Assembly: GCA_023525975.1 (NCBI GenBank)
Contig: CM042020.1
Coordinates: forward strand, 15,649,001 to 15,713,000
DNA length: 64,000 nt
Source: Smallanthus sonchifolius
Taxonomy: Eukaryota > Streptophyta > Magnoliopsida > Asterales > Asteraceae
Direction of reading: 5' to 3'
Shown: piece by piece, positions 10,000-23,272 of the stretch
How positions within the stretch are numbered: position 1 is the stretch's first letter
Layout: every line of letters starts with the position of its first letter
The notes under the pieces: generated by a model
The model's input: only the letters and a program-made list of their open reading frames with translations
What the model was told of the DNA's origin: nothing
The model's database searches: none
Translations under genes and position numbers: made by a program

Positions 10000-12900
10000 C
10001 TAGGTCTGAATAGGTGGGCCCACATACGTGCCTTGTCGCATATACAGATCATCTGGTGTCTCTATCTCTTCCAGCCATGCATACTCATCTTCTTTTCCAT
10101 TGATTGGCTCATCTCCACTTCCTGTGGAAACATGTCATTTTTTAATACGGGCCAAATGGGCAGCCCCCGGTATCCACAAACATTTTTTCCCCATTTGTTG
10201 ACACATTTTCAAGTAATTAATGTGCTAGTTATGATTAGGAAAACCCTATTATTACATCTAAAAACTAAATATATGAATAATAACGATTTCAAGGTTGTAT
10301 GCATCAATAATACACTCAGGGAAAAATTTAAAATGTTTGACATGTTCAACCCGTTCCTCTTTCGGGAAATTAGCTTGATTTGGGCTAGTTGACTTGTTTG
10401 GGATAAAACTCAACAATATTATATGCAAATGGGTCAAAAATGCCACCTTCACAGTATCTTATTGGAATTCATAAAACTAAGAATCAGATTTGCATGCAAA
10501 AAAGAGTAAGAACATACGGAAACTAGAGTAGGGGTAATCACGGTAATAGGTACATTTTCTGCCTGCAGATTCTTCATATGGAGGTGCAAGAATGTCAAGA
10601 ACAGCACAAGAGGTGACAGCAGTGAAACAATGAAGATTTCCTCCCGTGTTTGGATACAAAACTGAAGTAGTACATGGTGCTGAAAGAACTTTGTCCACGG
10701 ACAACTTTGCTAACCTAACTATTAAAGAAATTCCATCAATATTCTGCATTTGTATACTTAATGTTGAGATGTGATATTGTATCTAGATAATTAGGAAGGC
10801 GTGAAGCAAATATTCAAGAAATAAGTTCTGAAGTTCATATATCATATATGATATCAAGCAAGTTACAGAATTTAAGACCAACAAACCGGTAAAGATAATT
10901 CTTCACATGCATAGAAACTGAGGTGGCAAGATGTGTGAGGGTCAAAATGCATTTTTATTATGTTTTGGCCAACAAACACTTCTTTTGTCCATTCTTTTAA
11001 GTTCTTGTAAATATTAATTCTTATATATGATTACAAGAAATATATTATTATAGTAATAATTGATTTTTTAACAAAGTGATTTAGGAGGTTGATTGCATTA
11101 AAAAATACACTTTAGGTAACTTTTAGACATGTTGGATCATTTGACACATTCCCTATTCAGCAACTTTTTATTTGACCCGTTTTGAGTTAAAACATAACCC
11201 AATTTAGAAGTAAACGGGTTGAAATTGCCACCTCTAACCGGAATTCAAAAGCACAAATAATTTATCAATAGACAATAGGTACAGAAAATGATGGTGTTGT
11301 AGACTAAATTACTTGTCTAATGACTACCAAAGAACTAGTTAACAAACAAACATACCCGGTAAAATCCCACTCATAGTTGAGCTATTTGTAGGGCCTGGGG
11401 AGGGTAGGATGGAGACAAACCTCCTCTATCCCAGGGGATAGAGAGGCTGCTCCCAGCGAGACCCCTAACTCCAAATTTTTTTACGTGTTCAGTTGCTCAT
11501 TTACAGTGTAGTATAGCATAAAAATTCAGGTAACAGAAAAAACAGAGTCGAGAGTAACAATGATACAACTAAAAGCGACAGTAGACCAGTACTAAAATAT
11601 AGGTAGCATGAAGTGGTGAGTAAACTATAGCGGCGACAAGATATTCAGAGCAAAGAGACAGGACAAAGATGTAGCACTAACATAAAGGCAAAAGATAATT
11701 AGAGCAAAGAGACAGAAAAAAAGCTGTAGCACTATCCCCCTTGTCTGTACCTATACACTCCCCTATAAACATAGTTGTCAATAGCGAATAGCGGTAAATA
11801 GCGACAAGCTACCTATATGCTACGTAGCGATAGCGATGAAATAGCGCCCGCTATTTTATGTTTAGCGGTAAAGATCCTCTAAGTGCTACAACCTGATAGT
11901 TAGTCAGGAACAGTGACAACGATTAGTACCCAATGTATCTCCATGATCTGGAGAGGAACGAACCACAGATTCTGGACTATCGGAGAAGAGAAAAGCGAAC
12001 TGGAGATTAAAAAAAAACGCCATGTCGTCGCTATAAACCAAACAGCGGGCCTTCGCCGATATGCTACGTAGCGCGCTATAGTGACCGCTATAGCCGCTAT
12101 TGACAATAGTGCCTATAAAAGTCCATACTCCAAGTCAAACGCAGAAACACTAAGGCACAGCTAAAGCTAAGGCAAAGTTAAGGGAAAGGAAAAGCTAAGC
12201 CTAAGGCAAAGCTAAGGTTGGGGCTAATGCCAAGGCTAAAGACACGTCTAAGACAAATCTATAGAATCCACTAATAGTCCATTACCTTAATCTGACGTAT
12301 ATAGAATAAATACAATAATCCCTTGATAGAGATTAGAGAAATCTACTAAAGTTCTATTGTCTTCATATCATGTAACCAAAAAATTGTAAATAGTACGCGA
12401 AGTTGTATAATGAATGAAAAGTGAAATGGGAGAAAAAGGTAATTTTTTTGTAACTAACATCCATGGTAAGTTCTAGAATATGACCTGGAGCTCGAGAAGT
12501 TTCCTTTGAGATCTTGATGCAAGCTGGTTCAACCCAATCATAACCTTTCACATGCAAGGAACCATACAAGACCTTGCTCAAAACAGTCATTCCTGGGTGA
12601 TCATGGAGTGGTATAACTGAGGAAGTTGGAAAGCAAAACATACACATCTGCATTCAAATCGTCTTCTTTTAAAACATGCCTGAAATTACTATCAAACAAG
12701 TTCAAACCTCTAAAATTTTCTCAATGACGTGTTTGATAATCTTTTATTAGCGGTTATTGATATGCTATCACAAACCAAAAGTGGGTGTGAATTTATGACC
12801 TGAAAATGCATGGAACGAAATTCAAGCCAGAAGAACCGAGAGGAAAAGAATGGGTCTTACCGTAAAACTGTCACTTTCATGTAGTTCCACATATGTTATT

Positions 12901-13936
12901 GGTTGGGCCCAACGATCCAGCCTACCGAGAGTATTGGGCGTAGAAAAACCATGACCTCGATCATCATCTTGGTGTTCCTCTGCCAGCCCAACATCAGCAG
13001 GACCAATTGTATCTGCAAAACATTATTCATCAATACTTCCCCAACAGAAAAAGATCCATGCAACAGATTTCAGTCCCTCACTTATTATCATTATAATATC
13101 AAATACAAATATCCGTTTGACAAATATCTCACAAAAATAACTATCTTTTCCCATATAAATCATGTACTCATTCTACATGTAAGCATGTAATGATGATATG
13201 CAATCAAATTGATTACTCAAATATGCAAATAATACCCCCTAAACCGACAGTAAACGCGTACCTATGTTATCCTTTCCATACCTGGATTCTTTTAATTCAT
13301 GTAATAACTAACAAGTTATCAAAAACTTAACTCTTATGTAAACAAACCTAAATGAATGATCCAAACTCTCACAATTCAAAAAACATTTATCAGAAAATGC
13401 ATTGACATTTGACAAAAATTACAAAGACAATCATGTCTGATTGAGATTATAACAATCACTGAACTATCTGATAAGTGCAACTGTTCTTTAATTCAAAACC
13501 TAACAATTTCAAGTGTAAAATTAGTCTCTATTTTGCTGCAAATTCATCACCAACAGTCTAGTAACGGCAGTTAAAAGAATCAGCATAGTCATAACAACTT
13601 AAAATTAGGAAGAATTTCTAACAAAATCATTTGAAGTTCAGAATCGCATGAACTCTACATACTACAATCTGCACCAAAATTAGTTACAGTAATTGTCCTG
13701 AAAGTCTTAAATTAAGGGAGAATACCTAGTTTAGAAGAGAGATCACGGATGAGTTGAGGAGGCGGTGAGGTTGACGGCGTCAAATTCTTGTTACAGGTGT
13801 CGTATATAGCTTGAATTGAGGTTTTAGGGGAAGAAGACGAATAGTAATTAGCCATCGCAAAGAATCGTTGGAAGAACATAGTGGTGGAATTAGATGTGAA
13901 GGGACGTGAGAGGCGAAAATATCGGCTGCTACTCAT
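10000..13936 (-). CDS. PCO: Plant cysteine oxidase (PCO4/5-like), five exons
   Basis: Exons on the minus strand: 13936-13726, 13012-12861, 12647-12459, 10743-10518 and 10121-10000. All introns are GT-AG, and the joined frame is 900 nt (299 aa plus TAG). Exon 2 gives TIGPADVGL and RGHGF...RLDRWAQPITYVEL. Exon 3 gives CFPTSSVIPLHDHPGMTV, with the His136-x-His138 iron ligands. Exon 4 gives GGNLHCFTAVTSCAVLDIL, with the third ligand near His222, and GRKCTYYRDYPYSSF. Exon 5 gives EYAWLEEIETPDDL and ends in GTYVGPPIQT. The family consists of Fe(II) thiol dioxygenases (ADO/PCO) that oxidise N-terminal cysteine of ERF-VII and related proteins, sending them to the Arg/N-degron pathway in normoxia. The exon 3/4 junction (donor GATGTTAGT) is the least certain; it inserts about nine residues before VRLAKL. 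Met20 and Met28 are alternative starts after a Ser/Arg-rich N-terminus. No inactivating change is seen. Confidence 0.93.
11770..12111. mobile_element. hAT-type MITE in PCO intron 3, TSD CCTATAAA
   Basis: A 342-bp element flanked by the 8-bp duplication CCTATAAA (11762-11769 and 12112-12119). The left terminus is CATAGTTGTCAATAGCG and the right one, reversed, is CACTATTGTCAATAGCG. The interior is rich in TAGCG/CGCTA motifs. The 8-bp TSD and CA-starting TIR are hAT hallmarks. It has no coding capacity and lies in the 1.7-kb third intron of PCO. Confidence 0.88.
12140..12250 (+). repeat. Degenerate (AAGGCTAAAGCT) low-complexity repeat
   Basis: Irregular repeats of GCTAAGGCAAAG/GCTAAAGC directly follow the hAT MITE inside PCO intron 3. 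Confidence 0.6.
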
Positions 13937-13998
13937 TGCGTGGATTTTGGTGGTCCGGTCATTTGCCGATTTACAGTAGGTCAGACGAAGAGGATAAT

Positions 13999-15481
13999 GA
14001 GTAAATTACTGATTTAACCCTCCAACGCAAAAGTAGGGCTCAAGTTTGGTATGTTAAAAAAACTTAACGTCCTTTACGTTTATATGACATTGCAGGTTTT
14101 ATCCTTTATCTTTAAAACGTACGCGGGACATTCTTTATCTATACATTTTGTAACAGATTCTGTCCTTTAAACTAACCGACGTTAAGTTTTTCTGTTAAGT
14201 TAATGACAGCTTGGTCTTTCTACCCCTAAAGGACTATTTATGTAATTTTAAACATAAAGGACGTTTTCTGCAATTTAGTATCTTTTAATTAAAAAAAATA
14301 GTTTATTTATGTATTTTTACAATTTTTATATATATACAAATAATTTTTTTGTATAATATAATATATTATTTAATTTTTTTATCATAGTTTTATATATATA
14401 ATTATTATTATATAATATATATATATATATATCTAACATATTTAATACAAATAATATAAATACAAATTATATTTTTTATTGCATGTTAAAAACAAACATT
14501 TTTTTTGTTAGAAATTAGATTGATAATATTTAAACAAAACCCTTAAATGTGTTATAAGAAAGCACCTATATTCTACCAATTTTATTTTTTTTTGTTAAAA
14601 AGGAAATGGAAACAATATTAGAAATTACTATTTTGGTAATTTCGCTTAGTTTTTTTATTTAGTAATAAAACATTACATTTAAGAACTAACAAACCTATTT
14701 TTTTAATAAAATTGAAAAATATCGTAAAAAATAGGTTTATTAGTTATTAAAAATAATAGGTTTCTAATTTATTAAAAAAAATAGGTTTATTAGTTTTTAA
14801 ATGTAATGTTTTATTACGATAAAAGAAAACTATTTTGGAAAAAAGTAAAAAATATTAAATATATAGTTTACTAAATAAAAACCAAAGCGAAATTACCAAA
14901 AAATCATTTTTAATATCGTTTATATTTCATTTTTAACAAAAAAAAATTATGTTTTAAATTTTATGAAAAAATTTATATATATTTTTTTGTAACAGGTAGA
15001 TGTTTTCTTATAACACATTTAATGCTTTCTTGAATATTATCCATCTCATTTCTAATAAAAATGTTTGTTTTTAAAATGCAATAAAAATAGAATTTGTATT
15101 TAATATGTTAGATATATAAGTATATAATAATAATTATATATATAAAACTATGATCAAAAAAATAAATAACCTATATTATATCATACAAAAAAAAAATTTG
15201 TATATATATAAAAATTGTAAAATACATAAACAAACTAATTTTTTAGTTAAAAGATGACAAAAGTACATAAAACTTTAGGTTTAAAATTACATAAATAGTC
15301 CTTTAGGTGTAGAAAGACCAAACTGCCCTTGACTTAACAGATAAACTAAACGCCAATTAGTATAAAGGACGGAATCTGTTACAAAATGTATACATAAAGG
15401 ATGTCCAGTGTGCGTTTTGAAGATAAAGGATGAAATCTGTAACATCATATAAACGTAAAGGACGTTTTTTGTAATTTAGTC
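13999..15481. mobile_element. 1.5-kb fold-back (MULE-like) element upstream of PCO
   Basis: The left end GAGTAAATTAC pairs with GTAATTTAGTC at the right. Inverted similarity continues through ACGTCCTTTACGTTTATATGA, the GGTCTTTCTAC/AAAGGACTATTTATGTAAT block and the AT-rich core to a centre near 14745. The whole element is therefore a pair of roughly 700-bp arms. No obvious target duplication was found. The termini match the 30403-31419 element, which has a MULE-type 9-bp TSD. Its edge lies 62 bp from the PCO start codon. Confidence 0.8.
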
Positions 15482-17492
15482 TTCATCTTATGAGTACGAG
15501 AAATTATGGCTTTGGACTTTGGTCTCAACCGTTCACTAAGTCGTCACAGTTTTATTAGCAGGATGAATGTTTGCTAAAAAATTAGTTAATTTTGTCGTTA
15601 AAAAGAAATCAAATAATACAAACTAAAAAAACTAAATTCCCAACCCCACCCATATTTTCTTCTTTCTACGTATCTTCCCCATGTATCATAACCGTTGATT
15701 GAGGAAATACGAACTGGGTTGGGGGAAAATTTGGACCGGGAGATGCAAAGCAAGTATGTGGGAAATATAGTTGTGAGTCTCCAACATTGATTTGGGAAAA
15801 GGGGTGGCTAGAAAAACGAGGCCGACCAGTAATATGGGGCAATGAGATGTAGTAGACGTCCACCACTACCTGTGTTGACAATGATCGAGACTTGTGTAAG
15901 TGGGAGTGTGTTGGACTTATATATCCGAGTAACGATATTTGACAACACGGCCACCGAGATAAGATTCAAAGAGTTACACCACGAACAACAATATATCATA
16001 AAAGTTTTTTAAAGAGTTAAACGAACCTTACACGAACAACCGTATATGGCTGAACTACAAACGACTGAATTAACTAAATCTGTGATTTGGAATTAAGGAA
16101 TAATTAAGTTATATGTATATATATAAGATATATATATATATATATATATATAATTATAAAGTTAATTAAATTGTATTTATTTAAAACTGTAAGGGTTATT
16201 TAATTATTTAATTCTGTATCAATCTAAATAAAATCCATCAAAAGCTCTGATCTAACGTGAATCAAGATGGTCCAATGTGAAGATATGTTAGGAGGGAGAG
16301 AGGTAGAGATAGAGAGAGTAGAGAGACAAAGAGAGAGGTTTAGATCTGCCGATCTCCTTCTCCCCCATCACCAATCAAAACCATTGTAAAACCTAGATCC
16401 AGATGGAGATTGCAACGATTTTACGAGGGAGGAGACCATTAGAAAACAAAAACGACCTATCTCACTCTCTATATGATCAGAAAACCTAAGGGTGGGGTGT
16501 TTTTTTATCATTCTTTCGTTGGTGGTGGTGTTGGCCAAAGATGGAGGCAATAGTGTTTGCATGAGATGGAGGTAGTGGTATTGGGCGGAGATGGAGCCGA
16601 TGCGGGTCGGCGGTGGATGTAGGCGAAGGTGGCTTTTCAACCGACGAAGGTGTGGGGTTTCAGTTGTCGGAAGAAAGGCGGTGGTGGCCTTGCTATTTTT
16701 TCCAGTGGGTTAATCTTGGAGGAGGGAGAGAGATAGAGAGAGAGAGATGGTTTATTTAAATTTATTTTTATTTTGTTATTTTAATAAGGGTATTATCGTC
16801 TTTCACGAAAAACTTAACAAAAAAGTTAGATGGCGTTAGAGATGCGTAGTTGATTAGGACAATTGACAAACCACAAGTACGAAAAAAGTGAAATTGAAAT
16901 TATTAGACTATAAGGGTTATTTTGACCAAACAACATAGACTAAAACCGAAATTTACTCTTGATTTTAGAATTATGGGACCTCTTTTAGCAACTAAACTCT
17001 TCATCGAGTCCTAAAAATACGGGAGTTACATTTCTATTTTCATGTGCATCTCTGTACAAGTGAGTATGGAGAATGGACTTATCGGTACCAGTGTTTTGAT
17101 GGTTGGATTGAATCAATCGGCCGGACCGGACCCGAATCGTCCACCGCACGGCTAAGCCGGTTCGAATTTATTTGTTTATTAACTTCTTTTTTGAAAAAAG
17201 TTTTAAAAGATTTTTTTAGATGATTTGAACTCAAAACTTGTCATGTAAATGAAAGAGACTTTACCAACTATTCTAAGAAAATTTTGATGTTCCATCTCTA
17301 CTCTCTAGAAATTCGTTTAAGGTTTTTTACTTTTAAGATTTTATTATTATTATTTTATTTTATTCTGTTAAAGAAATATATTTCTTTTATTTTAAAAACT
17401 TTCAATATGTTTTGCTAGACAAAACGCTGTTGGTTATATAAAATAGGTAAACTTTCACTATAATCCAATTAATAAATCTTTTATTTTTCATA
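15482..17492. other. No gene seen; repeat debris
   Basis: AT-rich DNA with a (TA)n tract at about 16130-16151. Two purine-rich GAGAGA stretches (16290-16340 and 16720-16750) flank a more GC-rich stretch. A terminus reading GAGTAAATTTCGG on the minus strand ends at 16958. With the shared GAGAGATGGTTTATT, this suggests a damaged relative of the GAGTAAATTAC elements whose left arm is missing. Short ORFs here lack family features. Confidence 0.4.
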
Positions 17493-17516
17493 TTACACTA
17501 CAAGAAAATCACCTTG

Positions 17517-17895
17517 TCCCGACGTCGCCTATACCGACGACATATGTCGTCGGGATAGGTCACCCTATACCGACGATATGTCGTCGGTATAGGTCAAAAC
17601 CAAAATTTTGAATGGGAGACCCTATACCGACGACATGTCGTCGGTATAGGGTTGAGGCAGATTGGAGGGAAAGCTGGCGCCCAATGAATTATTGGGGAAA
17701 ACCTGTACCGACGACATGTCGTCAGTATAGGTTAATTTTGATTTTCTTTTTGCTTTTTTTTATTTAATAAATTTCTGTACCGACGACATAGGGTTTTTTA
17801 CTTTATTGACTGGTCAAAACCCTACGAAGCCTATACCGACGACATGTCGTCGGTACAGGCTACCTATGTCGACGACATGTCGTCGGTATAGGGTT
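17517..17895. repeat. CACTA left subterminal palindromic repeats
   Basis: About seven copies or variants of CCGACGACATGTCGTCGG, usually inside TATACCGAC...GTCGGTATAGG. In En/Spm, subterminal repeats of this kind are bound by the TNPA protein. Confidence 0.9.
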
Positions 17896-18199
17896 CAGCG
17901 CGAACAAATAGGGAAAACAGACGGCATACCCTCATTTCCACCCAAAAACCCCCCAAAACTCTCTCAAACGATTCTCTCCGGCGATTTTGAGATTTTTAGG
18001 CTTTTTGGGAGCAATTTTCTCAAAAACTCTCGGGTTTTAAGGTGAGGTAACAACCGGGTTTCATATTTTAGCTACTTGTTCAAGATTTTGAAGTTTTGTT
18101 TGTTTATTTTGGTTAGGTTTTTGAGGAATTTCACCATTTCTTGGATTTCTAGCTTTGTGAAGGTAAATACTCGTTTTAATTACTAATTTGTGATGAAAT

Positions 18200-18905
18200 T
18201 TGGTTTAGATCTAAGATTTTTATGATTTTGTATGTATGTTTATGTATGTATGAGTATGTATGTTTGTATGTATGATGGACTTATTAATTTATGATTAGTT
18301 TATGTATTTGGTTTAGATGTGTGATTAGTTTATATAATTTAGTTTATGTAAATTAGTGTTTGTATGTATGTGTGTAATTTGTGTTTATGATGCTTAGTTT
18401 GTATGATTAGCTTGTATGTATGTGTGTAATCTGTGTTTATGATGATTAGTTTGAATGATTAGTTTGTATGTATGTGTGTAATTTAGTTTATGTGTGTTTA
18501 TGATGATTAGTGTGTGTGATTAGTTTATGTAAATTATGTTCAACGGATGTATGTATGTTTATGTATGTATGTTTGTATGTATGAGTATGTATGTTTGTAT
18601 GTATGATGGAATTAGTAATTTATGATTAGTTTATGTAATTTGGTTTAGATGTATGATTAGTTTATGTGTGTTTATGATGATTAGTGTGTGTGATTAGTTT
18701 ATATAATATAGTTTATGTAAATTATGTTCAACAGATGTATGTATGTATATTTCTATTTATTTATGTATTTTATGTATTTGTATGTATGTTTGTTTATGTT
18801 TATATGTGTATGTATGTATTTGTATGATTTGTATCTATATAATTGTGTATGTAATATGTAAGTGTGTATGTATGTATATATGTTTGTATGTGTATGTAAC
18901 TTTAT
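18200..18905 (+). repeat. (TGTA)n-rich low-complexity stretch
   Basis: Degenerate TGTATGTATG/GATTAGTTTATGT repeats lie between the left subterminal region and the transposase gene. Local motifs recur; for example, the GTATGATTAGTTTATGT context appears several times. The ORF across it is low-complexity. Confidence 0.75.
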
Positions 18906-19629
18906 TTTATTTTGTTACAAGTTCGGAACTCGTTGCGGTTGACGAGGTGGGAATAACATTATATTTGTGTTTCATTGAACTTATTTAAGGTACGTATCCC
19001 GACTTTTTTACCTTTTTATATTTTTGTTTGTGTAGTTAATTTTTTATTTCATTTAGGATGTAAACGGCTCGTTTATCATTATTTTATAAATACTATTACT
19101 TATATATTAAAAAATATATATATTTTATAATTTTAAAAAATAAATAAGAAAAAGGCTTACACCCCTAATGACATATATGTACGTCTTTGTTTATGTATGT
19201 CATGTCTCATGTTGTGTACAGTAGTATGTTTATTTAGGATAACCCTTTAGAATATACCCGTTCGAAATTTATCTGATAGAGATAAATTTTGGATTGTGTC
19301 CTTTGGGACTGCTTTTTGAATATTCTATCTCATTTAGGATATGTATACATTTTAACGGGTTGACATTTAAGAAAAAATTGGTAGCTATTTCTCCTTACTC
19401 CTTCGAGTTTGCGGTTTATCTGCATACTTGGGGAGTTAAGGGAAAATGCTGCTGATTTTTTTCTTAAATAGTCAACTCGATAAAATGTATACATATGAGA
19501 TAGAATATTCAAAAGTGGGTTAGGATCCACCGCCTTAGAGTACTGATCAAATCATATACATTCATTTATATCATTTATTACATGCGCGTATATGTGTATG
19601 CTTATAACACAATAGATATGACACTAGAT

Positions 19630-22600
19630 ATGGCAATTGATAAAAGCTGGGTTTCACTAGGAAGTCGGAATTCTCCGGCTTTCTTAAGCGGTCTTCGCAA
19701 CTTTATAAATACTGCCAAGAACCATGTCGACGGTTGAGTTAGAGCGTTTTGTCCGTGTAGACGTTATTTTAATGCGTGTCGACAGGATTTGAACACGATA
19801 TATGGCCACATACATGACCGTGGGTTTCTACAATCATATCAGAATTGGATTTATCACTGTGAACAGCATCCTCGTGCGACGGAGATAGCATCACTTTTTG
19901 CCCCAAGAACAACACCAACTCCTCCAATAACTACAACAACAAATAATGAGATGTTTGATGCCATAGATGATGTGATGGCGAGCAAAATACAAACGAGGAT
20001 AATATAGATGAAGATGGAACTGGTTTAGACCCAGAGTTTGATGCGTTGTTTGAGGAGCTAAATAAGGAGTTATACCCCGGTTGTAGTCAAATGTCTTCCC
20101 TAAACTTCATAGCCAAATTGATGCATATCAAAGTTATCAACAAATGGACGAATAGTTCGTTTGACCAACTATTAGAGCTTCTACAAATTGCATTACCGAA
20201 GGAAAATCACGTTCCAGCGTCACACTATGAAGCTAAGAAGAAACTGAGTAAGATTGGGTTAGGATATCATTCTATCCATGCTTGCATTAATGATTGTGCA
20301 CTGTTTTGGAAGGAGAATGAATCAATGCAAAACTGTCCGGTTTGTAATGAGAGCAGATGGGTTAACAAAAACACAAAGGGGAAGAAAGTACCACCATAAA
20401 GTGTTGCGCTACTTTCCTTTAACTTCACGACTTCGACGAAGGTATAGTTCAAGACTAACGGAAAAATATATGATCTGGCATAATACTGGACGCTCAACGG
20501 ATGGTATGATGCGACATCCGGTTGATGGGAAGGCATGGCAAGAATTTGATGAGAGATATCCGGATTTTGCTAAAGAACCAAGGAATGTCCGCCTAGGTTT
20601 GGCTGCCGATGGTTTTAATCCGTTCGGTAACATGAGTTAGACTTACAGTATGTGGTCGGTATTGTTAACAACATATAATACACCACCGTGGTTATGTATG
20701 AAAGAGTCTTCTTTCATGTTTACCTTGCTAATTCCCGGGCCTAAATCACTTAGTAAGGACATTGATGTTTTCTTAAGGCCTTTGGTTGATGAGTTCAAAA
20801 TATTGTGGGCTGAAGGAGTCCAGGTGAGAGATGCATCAACCAAAACTGTATTTAGGATGCATGCCGCACTGTTATGGACTATCAACGATTATTCTGCTCG
20901 TAGTAGCTTGTCTGGATGGAGTGGTCAAGGTTATAAAGCATGCCCTACATGTAACGTTGACACACCACCGTGCGCTATAACGAATAAGATAGCTTTTGTT
21001 AGACACAGAAGATTCTTGCCTATAAAGCATAAATGGAGGAACGATCTGTCGTTTAATGGAAAGAAAGAGACAAGACATCCTCCCCGACGATTGAGTAATG
21101 CTCAAATATTAGAACAACTAAAAAGTCTCCCAGATCGTGTTCCGGGGAAACATCCAATGCATGGAGGGGTAAAAAGAAAGCGTGTTGCATCAGAGTTGAA
21201 TTGGACTAAACGAAGTATCTTCTTTGAGTTGGATTATTGGTCTTCTCTGCTTTTAAAACACAATCTTGATGTTATGCACGTGGAGAAAAATGTGCGTGAG
21301 AGTTTATTGGGTACTTTGTTGATGAACGATAAATCAAAAGACACACACAAAGCCCGCAAAGACTTGGAAAATATGGGTATTCGACATAACCTATGGCTAA
21401 CACAAAAAAATAACAAGTTGTACCAACCACAACCTCCTTACTCTTTCACACCCAGTGATCAAGAACGCTTTTATCAGTTTATTTGAGGAGTGAGACTGCC
21501 TGATGGATTTGGATCGAATTTCAAAAATAAGGTACTTCCCAATGTTTCAAATATAATTGGGTTAAAGTCCCATGATTATCACATCCTCATGCAACGATCG
21601 GGTATGCACAAAAATGTTTCAACAACAATCAATGACGTTTGCACATTCTTTCAAAAAATTTGTGCACAATCAGTAGATGTGAAAGACGTGTATGAAGCAA
21701 ATGAGGAAGTGGTTAAGATATTATGCAATTTGGAAATGATATATCCTCCAGCATTTTTTGACATAATGGTTCATCTCATTCTTTATTTACCTAAAGAAGC
21801 TATTCTTGGTGGCCGTGTGTATATGAGATGGATGTATCCTTTTGAAAGATACATGAAAAGGCTCAAATCATATGTTAGAAACAAAGCCAAACCTTAAGGC
21901 TCAATTGCGGAGGGTTATGTTGCAAATGAAGCCTTGACATTCTGCTCTATGTATCTGGACGGTATGCAGACCAAATTTAACCGACCAGATAGAAATGCAG
22001 ATGCTGGCATTCCCAAAAGGCAGTTTCAAGTGTTTTCTTCACAATGTCGACCAATATCGAAAAGTAAAATGAGGGCACTCTCTTAACATGCCAACAAATC
22101 ATTACAATGGTTTGTTTTGAACAACTGTGATGAAGTCAAAGTCTACAAATCGTAAGTTTTTTTGTCCATCTACCAGTGATAAACTATTATTATATTTTCA
22201 TTTAATTCTACTAATTTGAATTTTATTTTGTCCATATACCAGTGAATTTGAATCTAAATTTCCTGAACGCAATATGCAAACCGATTTTTCTTCATGGTTA
22301 AAATATGAAGCAAATTTATTTTCATTTTCATCTTCATCTTCATCTTCCACACCCGATAACAAAGAATTAAGGGCATTGGCACATGGTCCCTTGTACGCAT
22401 ATTCTTACACTGCTTGCATAGTCAATGGTGTTAGATTTGTGATACAAAATCGTGATTCCTGACGCACTACTCAGAACAGTGATGTGGTTATAATAGGAGA
22501 AGACAATACTCCATTTTATGGTCAACTAGAGGAGATCATAGAGTTGAACTACATAGATGGTTACTCGGTTGTACTATTTCGTTGTAAATGGTTCAACACG

Positions 22601-23193
22601 AGAGGTAAAAGATTAATTAAGCAAAACAATACTATTATAATTGACATCGACCGTGAATGGTATGTTGTCAAAGAATGGTATGATGATGTCCAATATATAT
22701 TAGCCACACAGGCTAAACAAGTGTTCTATCTTCGAGATCCTTCTCGAACCACTGGCCAATGGAGGGTTGCTGAGGACGTTCACCATCGGAAGATTTGGGA
22801 TCATCCTAGTGTTGTTATGAGATAGATATATTGCACGACACTCAATCAAATGATTATACTTTGGTTGTCGACACCGGATGCGAAGGTGGTGAATCAAGTC
22901 ACGTAGGTGGTGACCAAACTCCAATTCCCCATGCAGAAAGTCAATCTATTACACGGGAAACTCAATAATTTTTTGGTAACTTGGTTGTCGACTTAGGCTA
23001 CTTGCCCATGCGTACAATTTTAAATGAGGGTGGTGACCCAAATCATGTTGCCCCGATTGATCTCGATGAAAGTTTTATTAATGATGATGAAGAAGATGCG
23101 TACAATTCAGATGAGGAAGATGTGATAAATGACGACGATGAAGAAGATGATGATGTTGTTGACACACGTTATTGTAGTGATGATTCTGATTGA
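19630..23193 (+). pseudogene. TNP2-like CACTA transposase, multiply broken
   Basis: ATG at 19630 opens a transposase-associated domain (DKSWVSLGSRNSPAFLSG ... FCPCRRYFN). It has an in-frame TGA at 19735 and a frameshift near 19985. The Transposase_21 (TNP2) core follows: LYPGCSQMSSLNFIAKL, CPVCNESRW, a frameshift near 20395, LTEKYMIWHNTGRS, a TAG at 20638, YSMWSVLLTTYNTPPWLCMK, LIPGPKSLSKDIDVFLRPLV, GYKACPTCN, NLDVMHVEKNV and a TGA at 21484. DUF4218 sequence (PPAFFDIMVHLILYLPKEA, WMYPFERYMK) ends in a TAA at 21895, with a further TAA at 22084. An intron fits 22152-22242. DUF4216 sequence lies at 22484-22825 after a TGA at 22460, and an acidic tail ends at 23193. The En/Spm transposase acts in the nucleus on element ends; this copy is dead. 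Confidence 0.92.
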
Positions 23194-23272
23194 ATGTATG
23201 TTAAAAATGTAGTATTTGTCTTTGTTAATTAATAATTATTTGTGCTTACTAATTATTTTTGTTGTAGGAATA

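Noticed and set aside
15666..16640. Minus-strand ORFs of 63-90 codons
   Set aside because: No family motif, no splice context, and the region has transposon debris.
18743..18988. 81-codon Tyr/Cys/Ile-rich ORF
   Set aside because: Low-complexity translation of the TGTATG-rich tract.
20267..21105. Minus-strand ORFs inside the CACTA element
   Set aside because: Shadows of the TNP2 transposase coding strand.
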